Assembly: GCF_020541325.1 (NCBI RefSeq) | Contig: NZ_CP047399.1 | Span: 496,001-560,000, forward strand | Reading direction: 5' to 3' | DNA length: 64,000 nucleotides | DNA from: Candidatus Vallotia laricis | Lineage (GTDB): Bacteria; Pseudomonadota; Gammaproteobacteria; Burkholderiales; Burkholderiaceae | Part shown: piece by piece, positions 1 to 9,278 of the stretch | Position numbering within the stretch: the stretch's first letter is position 1 | Layout of the letters: each line of letters begins with the position of its first letter | Program-made: the position numbers and the translations under genes | Notes under the pieces: model-generated | The model's database searches: none | What the model saw: only the letters and a program-made list of their open reading frames with translations | Told to the model about the DNA's origin: nothing

Positions 1-497
1 TCAATCGGCAATAGTACAGTTCGGATGTGAGACATACTATCTTCCAGAACGCTCAGTATTTTTCTATCCGCTTGCTGTGCCGCATAGCGGATGTGTCACT
101 TGGTTACAACCTATCAGCGCAATTGAGGGACTCAGCTCCAAGTAGGAGATAAAGATTTTCTCAATTGGGCCTGAGGAGAAGGCACACAACTTAGACTGGC
201 ACACACCGCTTTCTCAGGTAACACACGAATACGGCTCAGGTAGTTGCAAATAGCTCGCTATAACCGCTGCATAGCGGTTATAGCCTCTTTGTCTCGGCCT
301 AGCTGTATAAATATATTGGCACGTTTAAAGCGGGCCCGAGCATCGCCCGGATGCGACAAAATGTACTTTTCGAACTGCTCGAGTGTCACTTCAAGTTCTC
401 GCCTTCCGTCAGTAGTAACCGGCGAGAAATTCGCGAACGCCGTGCTAGCCAAAAAACCTATTGCCGCAAGCGCAATGCGCGCGTAAGTAGTTTTCAT
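1..497 (-). pseudogene. Decayed secreted TPR-repeat protein gene (5' part still open)
   Basis: A 79-codon open frame (497 down to 258) begins with an N-terminal signal peptide (MKTTYARIALAAIGFLAS, then AFA) and continues into a TPR-like helix pair (LEQFEKYILSHPGDARARF, then RDKEAITAMQRL) before an early stop. Beyond that stop, in another frame, the strand encodes QLPEPY at about 231-248. This matches the continuation I remember for the Burkholderia TPR lipoprotein-like gene next to cysS, and weaker similarity seems to go on towards position 1. I therefore read this as a frameshifted, truncated relic and not a functional 79-residue protein. The intact family member should be roughly twice this length or more. 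The signal peptide and first repeat could still be expressed. The gene is divergent from cysS. The pseudogene call rests on remembered family sequence. Confidence 0.6.
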
Positions 498-725
498 AAA
501 ATTTCCATGATGTTATACTTTACGTAATTCTAACAAAATCTCGAGCTATTTCCGAGAACAGAACAGTCGATAATCTTTGCGTTACTCGTGGTCGAATCCG
601 AACTAGTTAACTTCTTAAGCAATAACGGCGTGTATGTTGACCGCTTTTGCCAGCAGCAGATATTGTATAGCATACGGTGTAGTAACTAATTGTGTTTACA
701 GTGTCTAGCACACGTAACATTTTCT

Positions 726-2126
726 ATGGATCGTCTCCGTTTATATAATACGTTCAGTTGTAACAAAGAGATCTTTGTTCCATTGATCAAGGGCGAAATA
801 CGCATGTATGTGTGTGGTATGACTGTCTACGACTATTGCCATATCGGTCATGGTCGAATGATGGTCGTATTCGATATGATCCAGCGATGGTTACGCGCAC
901 TGGGTTATCGAGTTATATATGTACGTAATATTACCGACATCGATGACAAAATTATTCGTCGGGCAATGGATAACGGCGAGCCAATCAATACGCTGACAGA
1001 TCGCTTTATTAAAGCGATGCACGAGGATGCAACTACCCTGAATATCAAACGCCCAGACCATGAACCACGCGCTACGCAGTTTATACCGCAAATATTAGGC
1101 ATGATCGATTTACTGAAGCGTAATGGCTATGCATACCGAGGACATAATGGTGACATCAATTATTCCGTGCGCAAGTTTACTGCATATGGCCAGTTGTCTC
1201 GTAAGTCGCTCGAGGACCTACGAGCCGGAAAGCGCGTTGCGCAGAATTATGCAAAAAGAGATCCACTCGATTTCGTGCTATGGAAGCGCCCCAAAGACAA
1301 TAAGCCACTAGATATCGGCTGGGATTCAAAATGGGGATGGGGCCGGCCAGGATGGCATATTGAGTGTTCCGCAATGAGCTGCGCATTGCTTGGTGAGCGG
1401 CTGGATATCCATGGTGGCGGTCAAGACTTGCAATTCCCTCATCACGAAAATGAGATTGCACAAAGCGAAGGAGCTACTGGGCAGCATTTCGTTAATTACT
1501 GGTTACATAACGGGTTTGTTAACGTAGATAACGAGAAGATGTCTAAATCGCTTGGTAACTTTTTCACGCTGCGTGATGTGCTGCAACGCTACGACGGTGA
1601 AGTAATTAGAATGCTGATCTTACGCGCGCACTATCGTTCACCGCTGAATTATAGCGACGCATGTCTAGACGATGCGAGAGCAGCTCTTGCCCGGCTTTAT
1701 ACTGCACTCAAAGATGTCACACCAGACAACTGCGAGCTAGACTGGAGTGAACGTCATGCAGTAGCATTTCGAGCCGCTATGAACGATGATTTCAACACAC
1801 CGAGCGCGTTTGCGACGCTGTTTGACTTAGTTTCTGACTTGAATCGTGCGCGCGATCCTGCGCTAGCACGTCAGCTCAAGCGATTAGCCGGCATACTGGG
1901 TATGCTTGAGTACAATCCGCGAGAGTATTTACAAAGGCAATCTCTAGCCGTGGATAAACTTCTATCGCTTGATGTCCCGCAGATTAATGAGCAAATCAAA
2001 ACCCGATCTCGGGCTAAGCGCACGAAGAACTATATCGAAGCGGACCGAATCCGAGCGGCATTGTTTGATAGAGGTATTGTACTTGAAGATAAACCGGGCG
2101 GCATGACCGAATGGCGACGCGCGTAA
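726..2126 (+). CDS. cysS: Cysteinyl-tRNA synthetase
   Basis: Class I aminoacyl-tRNA synthetase that charges tRNA-Cys in the cytoplasm. From the ATG at 726 the protein has 466 residues, the usual family length. It shows the HIGH signature at residues 39-42, the zinc-site cysteine in MYVCG (residue 30), the [10 protein letters not shown] block, the [14 protein letters not shown] zinc/active-site block, and the KMSKS loop in [10 protein letters not shown]. The C-terminal helical domain ends in the family-typical TEWRR. The open frame extends 12 codons further upstream (to 690), but the family start MxxLRLYNT favours 726. It lies upstream of the alkA relic and accA, an order I associate with Burkholderia. 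No missing catalytic residue was seen. Confidence 0.97.
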   Translation: MDRLRLYNTFSCNKEIFVPLIKGEIRMYVCGMTVYDYCHIGHGRMMVVFDMIQRWLRALGYRVIYVRNITDIDDKIIRRAMDNGEPINTLTDRFIKAMHEDATTLNIKRPDHEPRATQFIPQILGMIDLLKRNGYAYRGHNGDINYSVRKFTAYGQLSRKSLEDLRAGKRVAQNYAKRDPLDFVLWKRPKDNKPLDIGWDSKWGWGRPGWHIECSAMSCALLGERLDIHGGGQDLQFPHHENEIAQSEGATGQHFVNYWLHNGFVNVDNEKMSKSLGNFFTLRDVLQRYDGEVIRMLILRAHYRSPLNYSDACLDDARAALARLYTALKDVTPDNCELDWSERHAVAFRAAMNDDFNTPSAFATLFDLVSDLNRARDPALARQLKRLAGILGMLEYNPREYLQRQSLAVDKLLSLDVPQINEQIKTRSRAKRTKNYIEADRIRAALFDRGIVLEDKPGGMTEWRRA

Positions 2127-2339
2127 GGAGCTGTAAATTGATATGAACCCATATCAGACGCATAGAGTCAACGATTAAGAAAACTATACATAGTATTGTA
2201 TCAAAGCCTCAAGTGAAGATAAAGCGTAGAATTATCTATAAGAGTGTGATATGCCCCAATGAGCTTAAAGACGCCGCACTGCGCTATATTATCTGGTAAC
2301 TTCGAATAAAGAGATCACGCGTAATACATATGCGTCAGT

Positions 2340-2970
2340 CTAGGCTAAATCACAGAAGCGGGAAGGAGAAAGTACAACCTGAATATTGGGACCATGCATG
2401 CGAGGATTTAATGCGTTGCAATCGTATACTTAGAGAAGTAATCCCCCCCCAGTTTAGTTCGTTTACTTGATATCAAGAGGTGATCCATTTATGATGCTTG
2501 CTCGCTCTATCGTTGGCCAACAGATATTAGTTAGTACCGCGGTGACTATATGAGAGCGGCTCATAGCCGTGTGCCCTTTAATTGCGCCGTCGCGAATTAT
2601 GATGCCCGGACAACATCGATGAATGGAGTGTGGGTTGTCCAGGTGCAAGTCGGGGTACATTCTTGATCTCGCTCAGCATTTTATATCTGGTTCACTTCAT
2701 ATCGCGTCATGGCCATCGATGAATGATGAGACGATCATTGGGAAGCTTATACAGTACGTGGGATTGGCTGTTGGACCGCCAAGATGTTCCTAATTTTTAA
2801 CCTGATGCGCCAGAATGTATTCCATTTGGATGATTTCGGGCTAATCCCTGCGATTAGCCTTAATTATTTTAGCTGCGAGCTAGTCACGCGCAGCGAAGCA
2901 AGGGAGGTTGCTGCGAATTGAGAGCCATGATGTACTGTTGCGACATAGTATATGTGGCGTAGTTTAGAAT
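2340..2970 (+). pseudogene. alkA: Decayed DNA-3-methyladenine glycosylase II (AlkA)
   Basis: No intact frame exists here, but pieces of an HhH-GPD DNA glycosylase appear in order on the plus strand. KVQPEYWDHACEDL begins at about 2369. GDPFMMLARSIVGQQI (helix of the fold) begins at 2479. GIGCWTAKMFLIFNL, the helix-hairpin-helix region, begins at 2760, followed by LDDFGLIPAISLNYF (containing the LDD catalytic-aspartate context), SEAREVAAN and MWRSL near 2951-2965. The frame changes near a run of eight C (2443-2450), and stops interrupt it (for example after EVAAN). The position between cysS and accA is where I expect alkA in Burkholderia. The product would excise alkylated bases, so this step of base-excision repair appears lost unless a paralogue exists elsewhere. 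Confidence 0.85.
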
Positions 2971-3147
2971 CTCTCAAAGCTCAGGTTTAAGTAGTGCCAG
3001 TGCCAATTTAGTATTCGGGATTAGGTATGGTAATAACAATATCCACCATCAATATCGCATCTTAAATTATCAAAATGTTCATGTGAGAGCTTAGAACCGG
3101 AATACAGCTAAATACGCGCTGCCTGGATAATTCAAGGATTCGAATAA

Positions 3148-4125
3148 ATGAAAATCACCCTTCTGGATTTCGAGCGGCCGATTGCAGAACTTGAATTCAG
3201 AATCGAGGAATTGCGCCTTGTTCAAGACGATTCGTCTATTAATATTTCGGAAGAAATTGAACAGCTTTCTAAGAAAATCCAGAAACTGACAAAAGATATA
3301 TATTCCCACCTATCGCCTTGGCAGGTAGCTCAAATCGCTCGGCATCCGCAGCGCCCTTATACGCTTGACTATGTGAGCGAATTATTCACGGATTTCCATG
3401 AATTACATGGTGACCGATCATTTTCTGATGACCTATCAATCATCGGTGGCTTAGCTCGCTTTAGCGGTTATCCATGCATGGTGATTGGTCACCAGAAAGG
3501 ACGAGACACAAAAGAGCGCGCTTTGCGTAACTTCGGCATGTCACGTCCAGAAGGATATCGTAAAGCTGAGCGACTGATGAAGGTAGCAGAGAAATTTAAA
3601 CTGCCTATTTTTACATTCATTGATACGCCCGGTGCATACCCGGGTGTTGGCGCCGAGGAGCGTGGTCAGTCCGAAGCAATCGGTCGAAATCTTTATGTAA
3701 TGGCTGACCTAAAAGTGCCTACGATCGCAACGATTATTGGTGAGGGCGGCTCCGGTGGCGCACTAGCTATTGCTGTTGCTGACAGCGTACTAATGCTACA
3801 GTTCTCGACCTATTCAGTAATTTCACCCGAAGGGTGCGCTTCCATTCTATGGAAGAGTGCGGAAAAAGCTCCTGAAGCTGCGGAAGCATTAAGCTTAACC
3901 GCACACCGCCTGAAGGCGCTCGGTCTGATTGATAAGATTGTTAACGAACCCTTAGGTGGTGCACACCGGGATCCAAAGAGCATGGCCGCGATTCTTCGTC
4001 GTGCCCTAGCCGACTCGCTAAAACAGTTTCAAGGCATGAGTTCAAACGATCTCTGTGCTCGTCACTTTGAGCGTTTAATGAACTACGGAAAATATAAGAT
4101 TTGCCCACTAAAAAACGTTGTATAG
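3148..4125 (+). CDS. accA: Acetyl-CoA carboxylase carboxyltransferase subunit alpha
   Basis: Alpha subunit of the carboxyltransferase half of acetyl-CoA carboxylase, which with AccD transfers carboxylate from carboxybiotin to acetyl-CoA in the first step of fatty-acid synthesis. The 325-residue protein has the family N-terminal helical region ([11 protein letters not shown]), the [11 protein letters not shown] block, the CoA/carboxybiotin-site sequences [11 protein letters not shown] and [18 protein letters not shown], the oxyanion-hole-like glycines in IGEGGSGGA, and [14 protein letters not shown]. Length is normal. It follows the alkA relic and precedes tilS by 38 bp, so co-transcription is likely. 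The enzyme needs biotin, which bears on the bioB gene near 58 kb. Confidence 0.97.
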   Translation: MKITLLDFERPIAELEFRIEELRLVQDDSSINISEEIEQLSKKIQKLTKDIYSHLSPWQVAQIARHPQRPYTLDYVSELFTDFHELHGDRSFSDDLSIIGGLARFSGYPCMVIGHQKGRDTKERALRNFGMSRPEGYRKAERLMKVAEKFKLPIFTFIDTPGAYPGVGAEERGQSEAIGRNLYVMADLKVPTIATIIGEGGSGGALAIAVADSVLMLQFSTYSVISPEGCASILWKSAEKAPEAAEALSLTAHRLKALGLIDKIVNEPLGGAHRDPKSMAAILRRALADSLKQFQGMSSNDLCARHFERLMNYGKYKICPLKNVV

Positions 4126-4163
4126 CGGGCGCGAAGTGGCTGCATACGAGGGGTATCCATTGC

Positions 4164-5594
4164 ATGAAAGTTTCGAACGAATTAGCGGCCGATTATTTAG
4201 TTCTTCGGGCAGTAGCCTCTCAAGCTACGACAGTGCATTGCGGTGAATCTGTGGGGATCGCTTTTAGTGGAGGACTCGATTCTACAGTGCTACTACACAC
4301 GGCAGCCCGTGTGCTTGGTGCACATCGGTGTGTCGGGTTACACGTTAATCACGGGCTAAATTCTTGCGCTGATGCTTGGCGCAACCACTGTATCGATATA
4401 GCTTCTCAGCTCGACATCGTTTTTGATTGCCGCTCAGTTAAAATCACTCGAATGCCACAGCAGAGTATTGAAGCTCTTGCACGTGACGCCCGCTATACTG
4501 CGCTCAGGCAGATGTGCGAGGCTCACTGCATACACACTCTATGGCTTGGACATCATGCTGATGACCAAGCTGAGACTGTGCTACTACAATTGCTACGTGG
4601 TTCAGGTCTGCCTGGACTCGCTGCGATGCCCTTGCATCGCTTGCTTCATAAAAAACTCGCCTGCGTTCGGCCTTTATTATCAGTCTTCCGAACTTCTCTC
4701 GAAGCGTATGCGCGTCAGAATGCCCTACGCTGGATAGACGATAAATCTAATGCAGATATTCGGTATACGCGCAATGTGGTTCGGAAGTATATAATTCCCA
4801 CTCTTGCAATTTATTTCCCCGGGTATCGCGACGCACTAGCACGTACAGCTCGTCATGCTGCCGCTGCACAGCGTTTACTACAAGACTTGACTATTGGTGA
4901 TTTGAGTGCATGTATGCTCGTTAGCCAGACCGATACTATAGTAAAGCGATGCTATGAATTAGTTCCTATAGGTCAAGTATTATCTCGGCGTTCTCTAATT
5001 AAACTCAGTTATGAACGTGCGATAAATGTGCTACGACTTTGGATGCGTCAGTCGGGATTAGCTACAGCATCCGCAGCGCGTGTTAATGAAATGCTTCGCC
5101 AATTGCGTAATACTAGTAACAATAGGGCACTGAGGATTACGTATAACAAGCATTATCTATGCTTGTACCGCAATCAGATTTGGTGGGAAAGTCGGGATAA
5201 CGGGAAGCCTATTGAGGCGATCATGCCTCTACGCATGGAGTTAAAATGGTCAGGCCAATCAGTCTGGTATCTACCGATCTGGCGAGGATCGATTATTTTC
5301 GTGTTGTCCAATGCTGACGATGAGCAAGGAGTGCAGTGTAGTGTTCTCAGATCTGCGCCACTTATAGTGCGCTCGCGTCTCGGTGGAGAACGCATGCGCC
5401 TGCACTTTGGTGGTCCGCTCCGTACGCTGAAGAATCTATTCCAGGAGGCGGAAATGCCGACCTGGCGACGCCATACTCCACTGTTGTTTATCGGGGATAA
5501 GTTGCTATGGGTGCCCACACTAGGCATTGATCCCAATGTTGCCGGTAGAGGTAAGGTTCGGATCGAGTGGCGCCCAGATATACTCACTACATAA
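4164..5594 (+). CDS. tilS: tRNA(Ile)-lysidine synthetase
   Basis: ATP-dependent enzyme that converts the wobble cytidine of the CAU-anticodon tRNA-Ile to lysidine, needed to read AUA. The PP-loop SGGLDSTVLLH lies near residues 34-44 and is followed by LHVNHGL and the conserved HHADDQAETVLLQLLRG block. A divergent C-terminal substrate-binding part follows. From the ATG at 4164 the product is 476 residues. The open frame reaches back to 4101 but would overlap the end of accA, and the start at 4164 better matches the short N-terminus before the PP-loop. The C-terminal third (from about residue 300) looks weakly conserved, as in other TilS proteins. The gene sits between accA and lysC. Confidence 0.93.
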   Translation: MKVSNELAADYLVLRAVASQATTVHCGESVGIAFSGGLDSTVLLHTAARVLGAHRCVGLHVNHGLNSCADAWRNHCIDIASQLDIVFDCRSVKITRMPQQSIEALARDARYTALRQMCEAHCIHTLWLGHHADDQAETVLLQLLRGSGLPGLAAMPLHRLLHKKLACVRPLLSVFRTSLEAYARQNALRWIDDKSNADIRYTRNVVRKYIIPTLAIYFPGYRDALARTARHAAAAQRLLQDLTIGDLSACMLVSQTDTIVKRCYELVPIGQVLSRRSLIKLSYERAINVLRLWMRQSGLATASAARVNEMLRQLRNTSNNRALRITYNKHYLCLYRNQIWWESRDNGKPIEAIMPLRMELKWSGQSVWYLPIWRGSIIFVLSNADDEQGVQCSVLRSAPLIVRSRLGGERMRLHFGGPLRTLKNLFQEAEMPTWRRHTPLLFIGDKLLWVPTLGIDPNVAGRGKVRIEWRPDILTT

Positions 5595-5773
5595 TACGTA
5601 TTATCGCTTGTCAATCTAGCTTACATACGGCAGAATTATTTTCAAGTCTAGTTTCCACTAATTCTTATCAATTTGGCAGGCGCTGGCGGCGTTTTTTCTC
5701 GTTATGCCTTGTTCTGTCCCATATGATCCTGCGTATGCGCCGTCGTGGGTTTCCTCTGTAGCTCATAATAATC

Positions 5774-7024
5774 ATGGCACTCATCGTACATAAATACGGC
5801 GGAACTTCGATGGGCTCGATTGAGCGCATTAAAAATGTTGCAAAGCGCATTGCGAAGTGGCATAGAGCAGGTCACCAGTTAGTCGTTGTGCCGTCTGCAA
5901 TGTCTGGTGAAACTAACCGCCTATTTTCGATAGTAAAGGGAATTTCGACTCAACCTAATCCTCGCGAACTCGACATGATTGTCTCAACGGGAGAGCAAGT
6001 TAGTGTTGGTCTATTATCAATCGCTCTACAAGAAGAAAGCGTAGATGCAGTTAGTTATGCTGGCTGGCAGGTTGCAGTTAAGACAGATAGCGAATTTACA
6101 AAAGCTAGGATTAAAAAAATAGATGATAAACGTGTATTAACCGACGTGAATACTGGGAAAGTCGTCGTTATTACAGGTTTTCAGGGCGTAGATTTTCATG
6201 GCTACATTACTACATTAGGTCGGGGGGGATCTGATACATCGGCAGTTGCAATTGCAGCTGCGATACAAGCTGATGAGTGTTTAATCTACACTGATGTAGA
6301 CGGTGTCTATATGACTGACCCACGCATTGTCAAGGAGGCTCGCCGTCTAGATTACATTATGTTCGAGGAGATGTTAGAAATGGCTAGCCTCGGTTCTAAA
6401 GTGCTACAAATCCGTTCTGTTGAATTTGCTGGGAAATATCGGGTGAAGACGCGTGTATTATCGAGCCTGATGGATCCGTTAATTCCGCTGGATGATGAAA
6501 TGCGTTCAGGCACCCTGATTACCTTTGAAGAAAACGAGAAAATGGAACAAGCTGTTATCTCCGGTATTGCTTTTCAGCATGATGAAGCACGTATTTCAGT
6601 TATTGATGTGCCCGACAAGCCCGGTATTGCCTACCAGATTTTGGGTCCTATTGCAGACGCAAATATCGACGTTGACATGATTACCCAAAATACTAGCGCA
6701 GAAGGAAAAACTAATTTAACCTTCACTATTGGTCGCAGTGACTACAGACGTACAATGGATATTCTTACGAATCATACTAAGGATCGTGTAAACGCGCAAG
6801 GAGTGCTTGGAAATCCGAAGGTGTCTAAAGTGTCGATTATTGGTATTGGCATGCGCTCACACGTAGGAATCGCTAGTAAGATGTTCCAAACTTTGTCGGA
6901 GGAAGGCATTAACATCCAGATGATTTCGACATCGGAAATAAAAATCTCGGTGTTGATTGATGAATATTTTATGGAGCGCGCTGTTCGCGCGCTCCATAAA
7001 ATATTCGAACTTAAACCAGTCTAA
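5774..7024 (+). CDS. lysC: Aspartate kinase
   Basis: Phosphorylates aspartate, the first step to lysine/diaminopimelate, threonine and methionine. The kinase domain (about residues 1-245) opens with VHKYGGTSM and contains STGEQVS, TLGRGGSDTSA and YTDVDGVYMTDPR. Two ACT regulatory domains follow from about residue 265 (ISVIDVPDKPG; SIIGIGMRSHVGIASKMF; MISTSEIKISVLIDE). The 416-residue length suits the class feedback-regulated by lysine plus threonine in betaproteobacteria. The codons near the C-terminus lie inside a perfect 20-bp inverted repeat (6962-7006). There the protein reads DEYFMERAVRALHKIFEL, where I remember DEKYMELAVRALHKAFEL for relatives. This suggests local conversion without loss of frame. 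tRNA-Ser lies downstream. Confidence 0.96.
   Translation: MALIVHKYGGTSMGSIERIKNVAKRIAKWHRAGHQLVVVPSAMSGETNRLFSIVKGISTQPNPRELDMIVSTGEQVSVGLLSIALQEESVDAVSYAGWQVAVKTDSEFTKARIKKIDDKRVLTDVNTGKVVVITGFQGVDFHGYITTLGRGGSDTSAVAIAAAIQADECLIYTDVDGVYMTDPRIVKEARRLDYIMFEEMLEMASLGSKVLQIRSVEFAGKYRVKTRVLSSLMDPLIPLDDEMRSGTLITFEENEKMEQAVISGIAFQHDEARISVIDVPDKPGIAYQILGPIADANIDVDMITQNTSAEGKTNLTFTIGRSDYRRTMDILTNHTKDRVNAQGVLGNPKVSKVSIIGIGMRSHVGIASKMFQTLSEEGINIQMISTSEIKISVLIDEYFMERAVRALHKIFELKPV
6962..7006. repeat. Perfect 20-bp inverted repeat inside lysC
   Basis: Positions 6962-6981 are the exact reverse complement of 6987-7006, separated by the five bases TGTTC. It lies in the second ACT domain coding region, stays in frame, and spans conserved and substituted codons. 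It would form a very stable hairpin in the mRNA or a cruciform in DNA. It is not followed by a T-run, so it is not a typical terminator. Confidence 0.97.
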
Positions 7025-7127
7025 TTGCACAGGACCACTAGTCGTGGCATACTATTTAAATATCTTATAAGTTAAATTAACGTGGTACTTAAAGTATGGT
7101 ACTTTGGTCTATGTAAGTAAAGTTCTG

Positions 7128-7217
7128 GGAGACGTGGCCGAGAGGTCGAAGGCACTCCCCTGCTAAGGGAGCATCTAGGCTAAACTTAGATCGAGGGTTC
7201 GAATCCCTCCGTCTCCG
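7128..7217 (+). tRNA. tRNA-Ser (anticodon GCU)
   Basis: A 90-nt cloverleaf with a perfect 7-bp acceptor stem (GGAGACG with CGTCTCC), anticodon GCT in the loop of CTGCTAA, a long class II variable arm and a GTTCGAATC T-loop. The discriminator is G and the genome continues CAA, so the 3' CCA is not encoded and must be added. It reads AGU/AGC serine codons. Confidence 0.96.
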
Positions 7218-7827
7218 CAAAAATTTCTATGGATAAAGTTATCAATCACTTTTAAAAAAGCTAGATTTAATCTGCAAATATTATCCTTTAATTACAGAAA
7301 AGTTCTATTTTTGAAGAGACATCGTTGTATACATAGATATAAAAATTAGGCTAAAATTTAAAATTCGCTTGATTTATATGATTTATCGTATTATATAAAA
7401 ATATACTGCGCAATTTTTTTATATATATTTAAAGACATTCACTTTCTTTTAGTTCAAAGAAACTTCCGCTATTAGCGGATCTTAAACAGACACTGATGTC
7501 ATATATTCAATCGAATATTCGTTAAGTCTAAATAATTTTATTTACGTATTTATATAAACATTATGTTACATGCGATTTCTTAGAATTTTCCGGAACTCCG
7601 GAACTGGTTATTGACATCACTCGTATTACTACCCTGTATAACATTAATTCGACGAATTCTAGGATGTAGAAATAGTGTAATTTACTGATTACGATACTAG
7701 TATGCATGAAAATTAAAAGTAATATTATTCTCTGGCGATCTAGATGATGGCGATCAATAATTTTTTGTAATACAAAGTTGTCTATCCTCCGTTTCAGACT
7801 AGTTTGAATGTCATTAAAGCTAGATTG
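7218..7827. other. Gene-free AT-rich spacer between tRNA-Ser and murI
   Basis: No frame with recognisable protein similarity was seen on either strand. The stretch is AT-rich with short A/T runs and a small ACTCCGG-type palindrome near 7587-7602. It probably represents eroded sequence. It also includes the 3' flank of the minus-strand murI transcript, but no convincing terminator was found. Confidence 0.6.
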
Positions 7828-8667
7828 CTAAAGTGGTTCCGAGGCTATTTTAACGTGTTCGGCATTTACATGGATACCAACAAGTTTCCGGGCAATACCG
7901 GTTAATTGTGATGCATCACCTGTGCTAACGAGTCGCAATAATGCTGAGGAGAGCATCATCGATCCGTGTATAGTAGATATGTCAGCATTGACTAGTAATT
8001 GTTGCTTAGTTAATTGCTGCACCAGTTGAGATGCGATTGCTTTATGAGTATCGATAATATGCAGCCGCTCAGAAGTGATATAACGCAGCACATCTAATAA
8101 AAACGAATAGTGGGTACAACCCAGAACCAATGTATCGGCATCGCTGTCTAGAATCGGTCGTATGCAGGTAGACAGGTACCGAATTATTACTGGTGAGCTA
8201 ATGTCACCTACCTCGATTGCCTCAACTAAGCCATGCCCGATCTGACAGATAAATCGACAATCGCGATTATACTGAGTAAGAAGTGCATTGAATCGTGTAC
8301 TCTTAAGAGTACTAGCAGTTGCTAGTACACCCGCTACACGGGTACGCGATCGCAATGCAGCGGGCTTAATGCCAGGCTCGACACCGATAATCGGCATCTT
8401 CAGACGCTCGCGTAACATTAATAATGTATGGGCAGTAGCGGTGTTGCAAGCGATTACTATTGCCTTGACATGTTGCTCTGCAAGCCACCGGCCAATACCT
8501 AAGGTTCGCGCTGCGATGAACGAGTCTTCAAGTTCGCCATACGGCGCATAGTAGGAATCGGCGCAATATAGAAGTGTCTCATCAGGTAATTGCTCTTGAA
8601 TTGCGCGTAACACTGATAGCCCACCCACTCCAGAATCGAGAATACCAATCGGTGCCGTGTTTCGCAT
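7828..8667 (-). CDS. murI: Glutamate racemase
   Basis: Interconverts L- and D-glutamate to supply D-Glu for peptidoglycan. The 279-residue protein has the N-terminal LDSGVGGLSV motif with the catalytic aspartate region, the first catalytic cysteine in IACNTATAH and the second in LGCTHYSFL. Length is slightly above the family norm of about 265-275. It is the last gene of a minus-strand set (yqhA, fumA, bfr, murI), 32 bp after bfr. Its DNA contains two small adjacent palindromes (8297-8328). Retention implies that a peptidoglycan precursor pathway persists, consistent with mltG elsewhere in the window. Confidence 0.96.
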   Translation of the reverse strand: MRNTAPIGILDSGVGGLSVLRAIQEQLPDETLLYCADSYYAPYGELEDSFIAARTLGIGRWLAEQHVKAIVIACNTATAHTLLMLRERLKMPIIGVEPGIKPAALRSRTRVAGVLATASTLKSTRFNALLTQYNRDCRFICQIGHGLVEAIEVGDISSPVIIRYLSTCIRPILDSDADTLVLGCTHYSFLLDVLRYITSERLHIIDTHKAIASQLVQQLTKQQLLVNADISTIHGSMMLSSALLRLVSTGDASQLTGIARKLVGIHVNAEHVKIASEPL

Positions 8668-8699
8668 TATTATTTTCTATGCTAACAACTGATCTCTGC

Positions 8700-9179
8700 T
8701 TATGTTTGAAGAGCAATTAGTACAGACTGATGGTAATTTTGGATACCTACTTTTTGAATTAATTTAAGCTGTGTTTCGAGCCAATCAACATGCTTTTCTG
8801 TATCGTCTAAAATATGCAAAAAGATCTCTCTTGATACGTAGTCCTGAGCAGACTCGCAGTGTACAATTGCCTCTTTACAGGTAACTTGAGAGGTTAGTTC
8901 AAGTTTCAGATCGTATTCTAGAATTTCCTGCGTTGTTTTACCTATTAAAATTTTATGTAAATCCTGTAGATTTGGCAATTCATCAAGTATAAATATGCGC
9001 TCAATTAGACAGTCTGCATGTTTCATTTCTCCGATCGATTCATTATATTCGTGCTGACCCAGCTTGTTTAGCCCCCAGTGCTGGTACATCCGTGCATGCA
9101 GAAAATACTGATGTATTGCTGTTAGTTCATTTCTTAATTGAGCATTTAAATATTCGATAATCTTCTTAGGGCCTTGCAT
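8700..9179 (-). CDS. bfr: Bacterioferritin
   Basis: Heme-containing 24-meric iron store with a di-iron ferroxidase site. The 159 residues align without gaps to E. coli Bfr from memory. Ferroxidase ligands E18, E51, H54, E94 and H130 and the heme-ligand methionine M52 are present. The position matching E127 is threonine in a D-T-E-K-H sequence (residues 126-130), with glutamate next to it. I think this DTE form is usual in Burkholderia, so it is probably not a lesion. The gene follows fumA by 99 bp and precedes murI by 32 bp on the same strand, suggesting co-transcription. Confidence 0.96.
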   Translation of the reverse strand: MQGPKKIIEYLNAQLRNELTAIHQYFLHARMYQHWGLNKLGQHEYNESIGEMKHADCLIERIFILDELPNLQDLHKILIGKTTQEILEYDLKLELTSQVTCKEAIVHCESAQDYVSREIFLHILDDTEKHVDWLETQLKLIQKVGIQNYHQSVLIALQT

Positions 9180-9278
9180 AATCGATTCCTTATAGTAAGT
9201 GCGTGCGTATAGTAGCGATCAAAGTACTGATTTCTTGATACTAAATGTATAGTGTACCCTTAAATTTTGCTAGCTCCC

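Noticed and set aside
2463-2660. 65-codon minus-strand frame between cysS and accA
   Set aside because: The plus strand carries clear AlkA fragments over the same bases, so this is an antisense shadow of the pseudogene.
8700-9179. Loss of a ferroxidase ligand (E127 to T) in bacterioferritin
   Set aside because: The D-T-E-x-H form is, as far as I recall, normal in Burkholderia, and the other ligands are intact, so it is not reported as damage.
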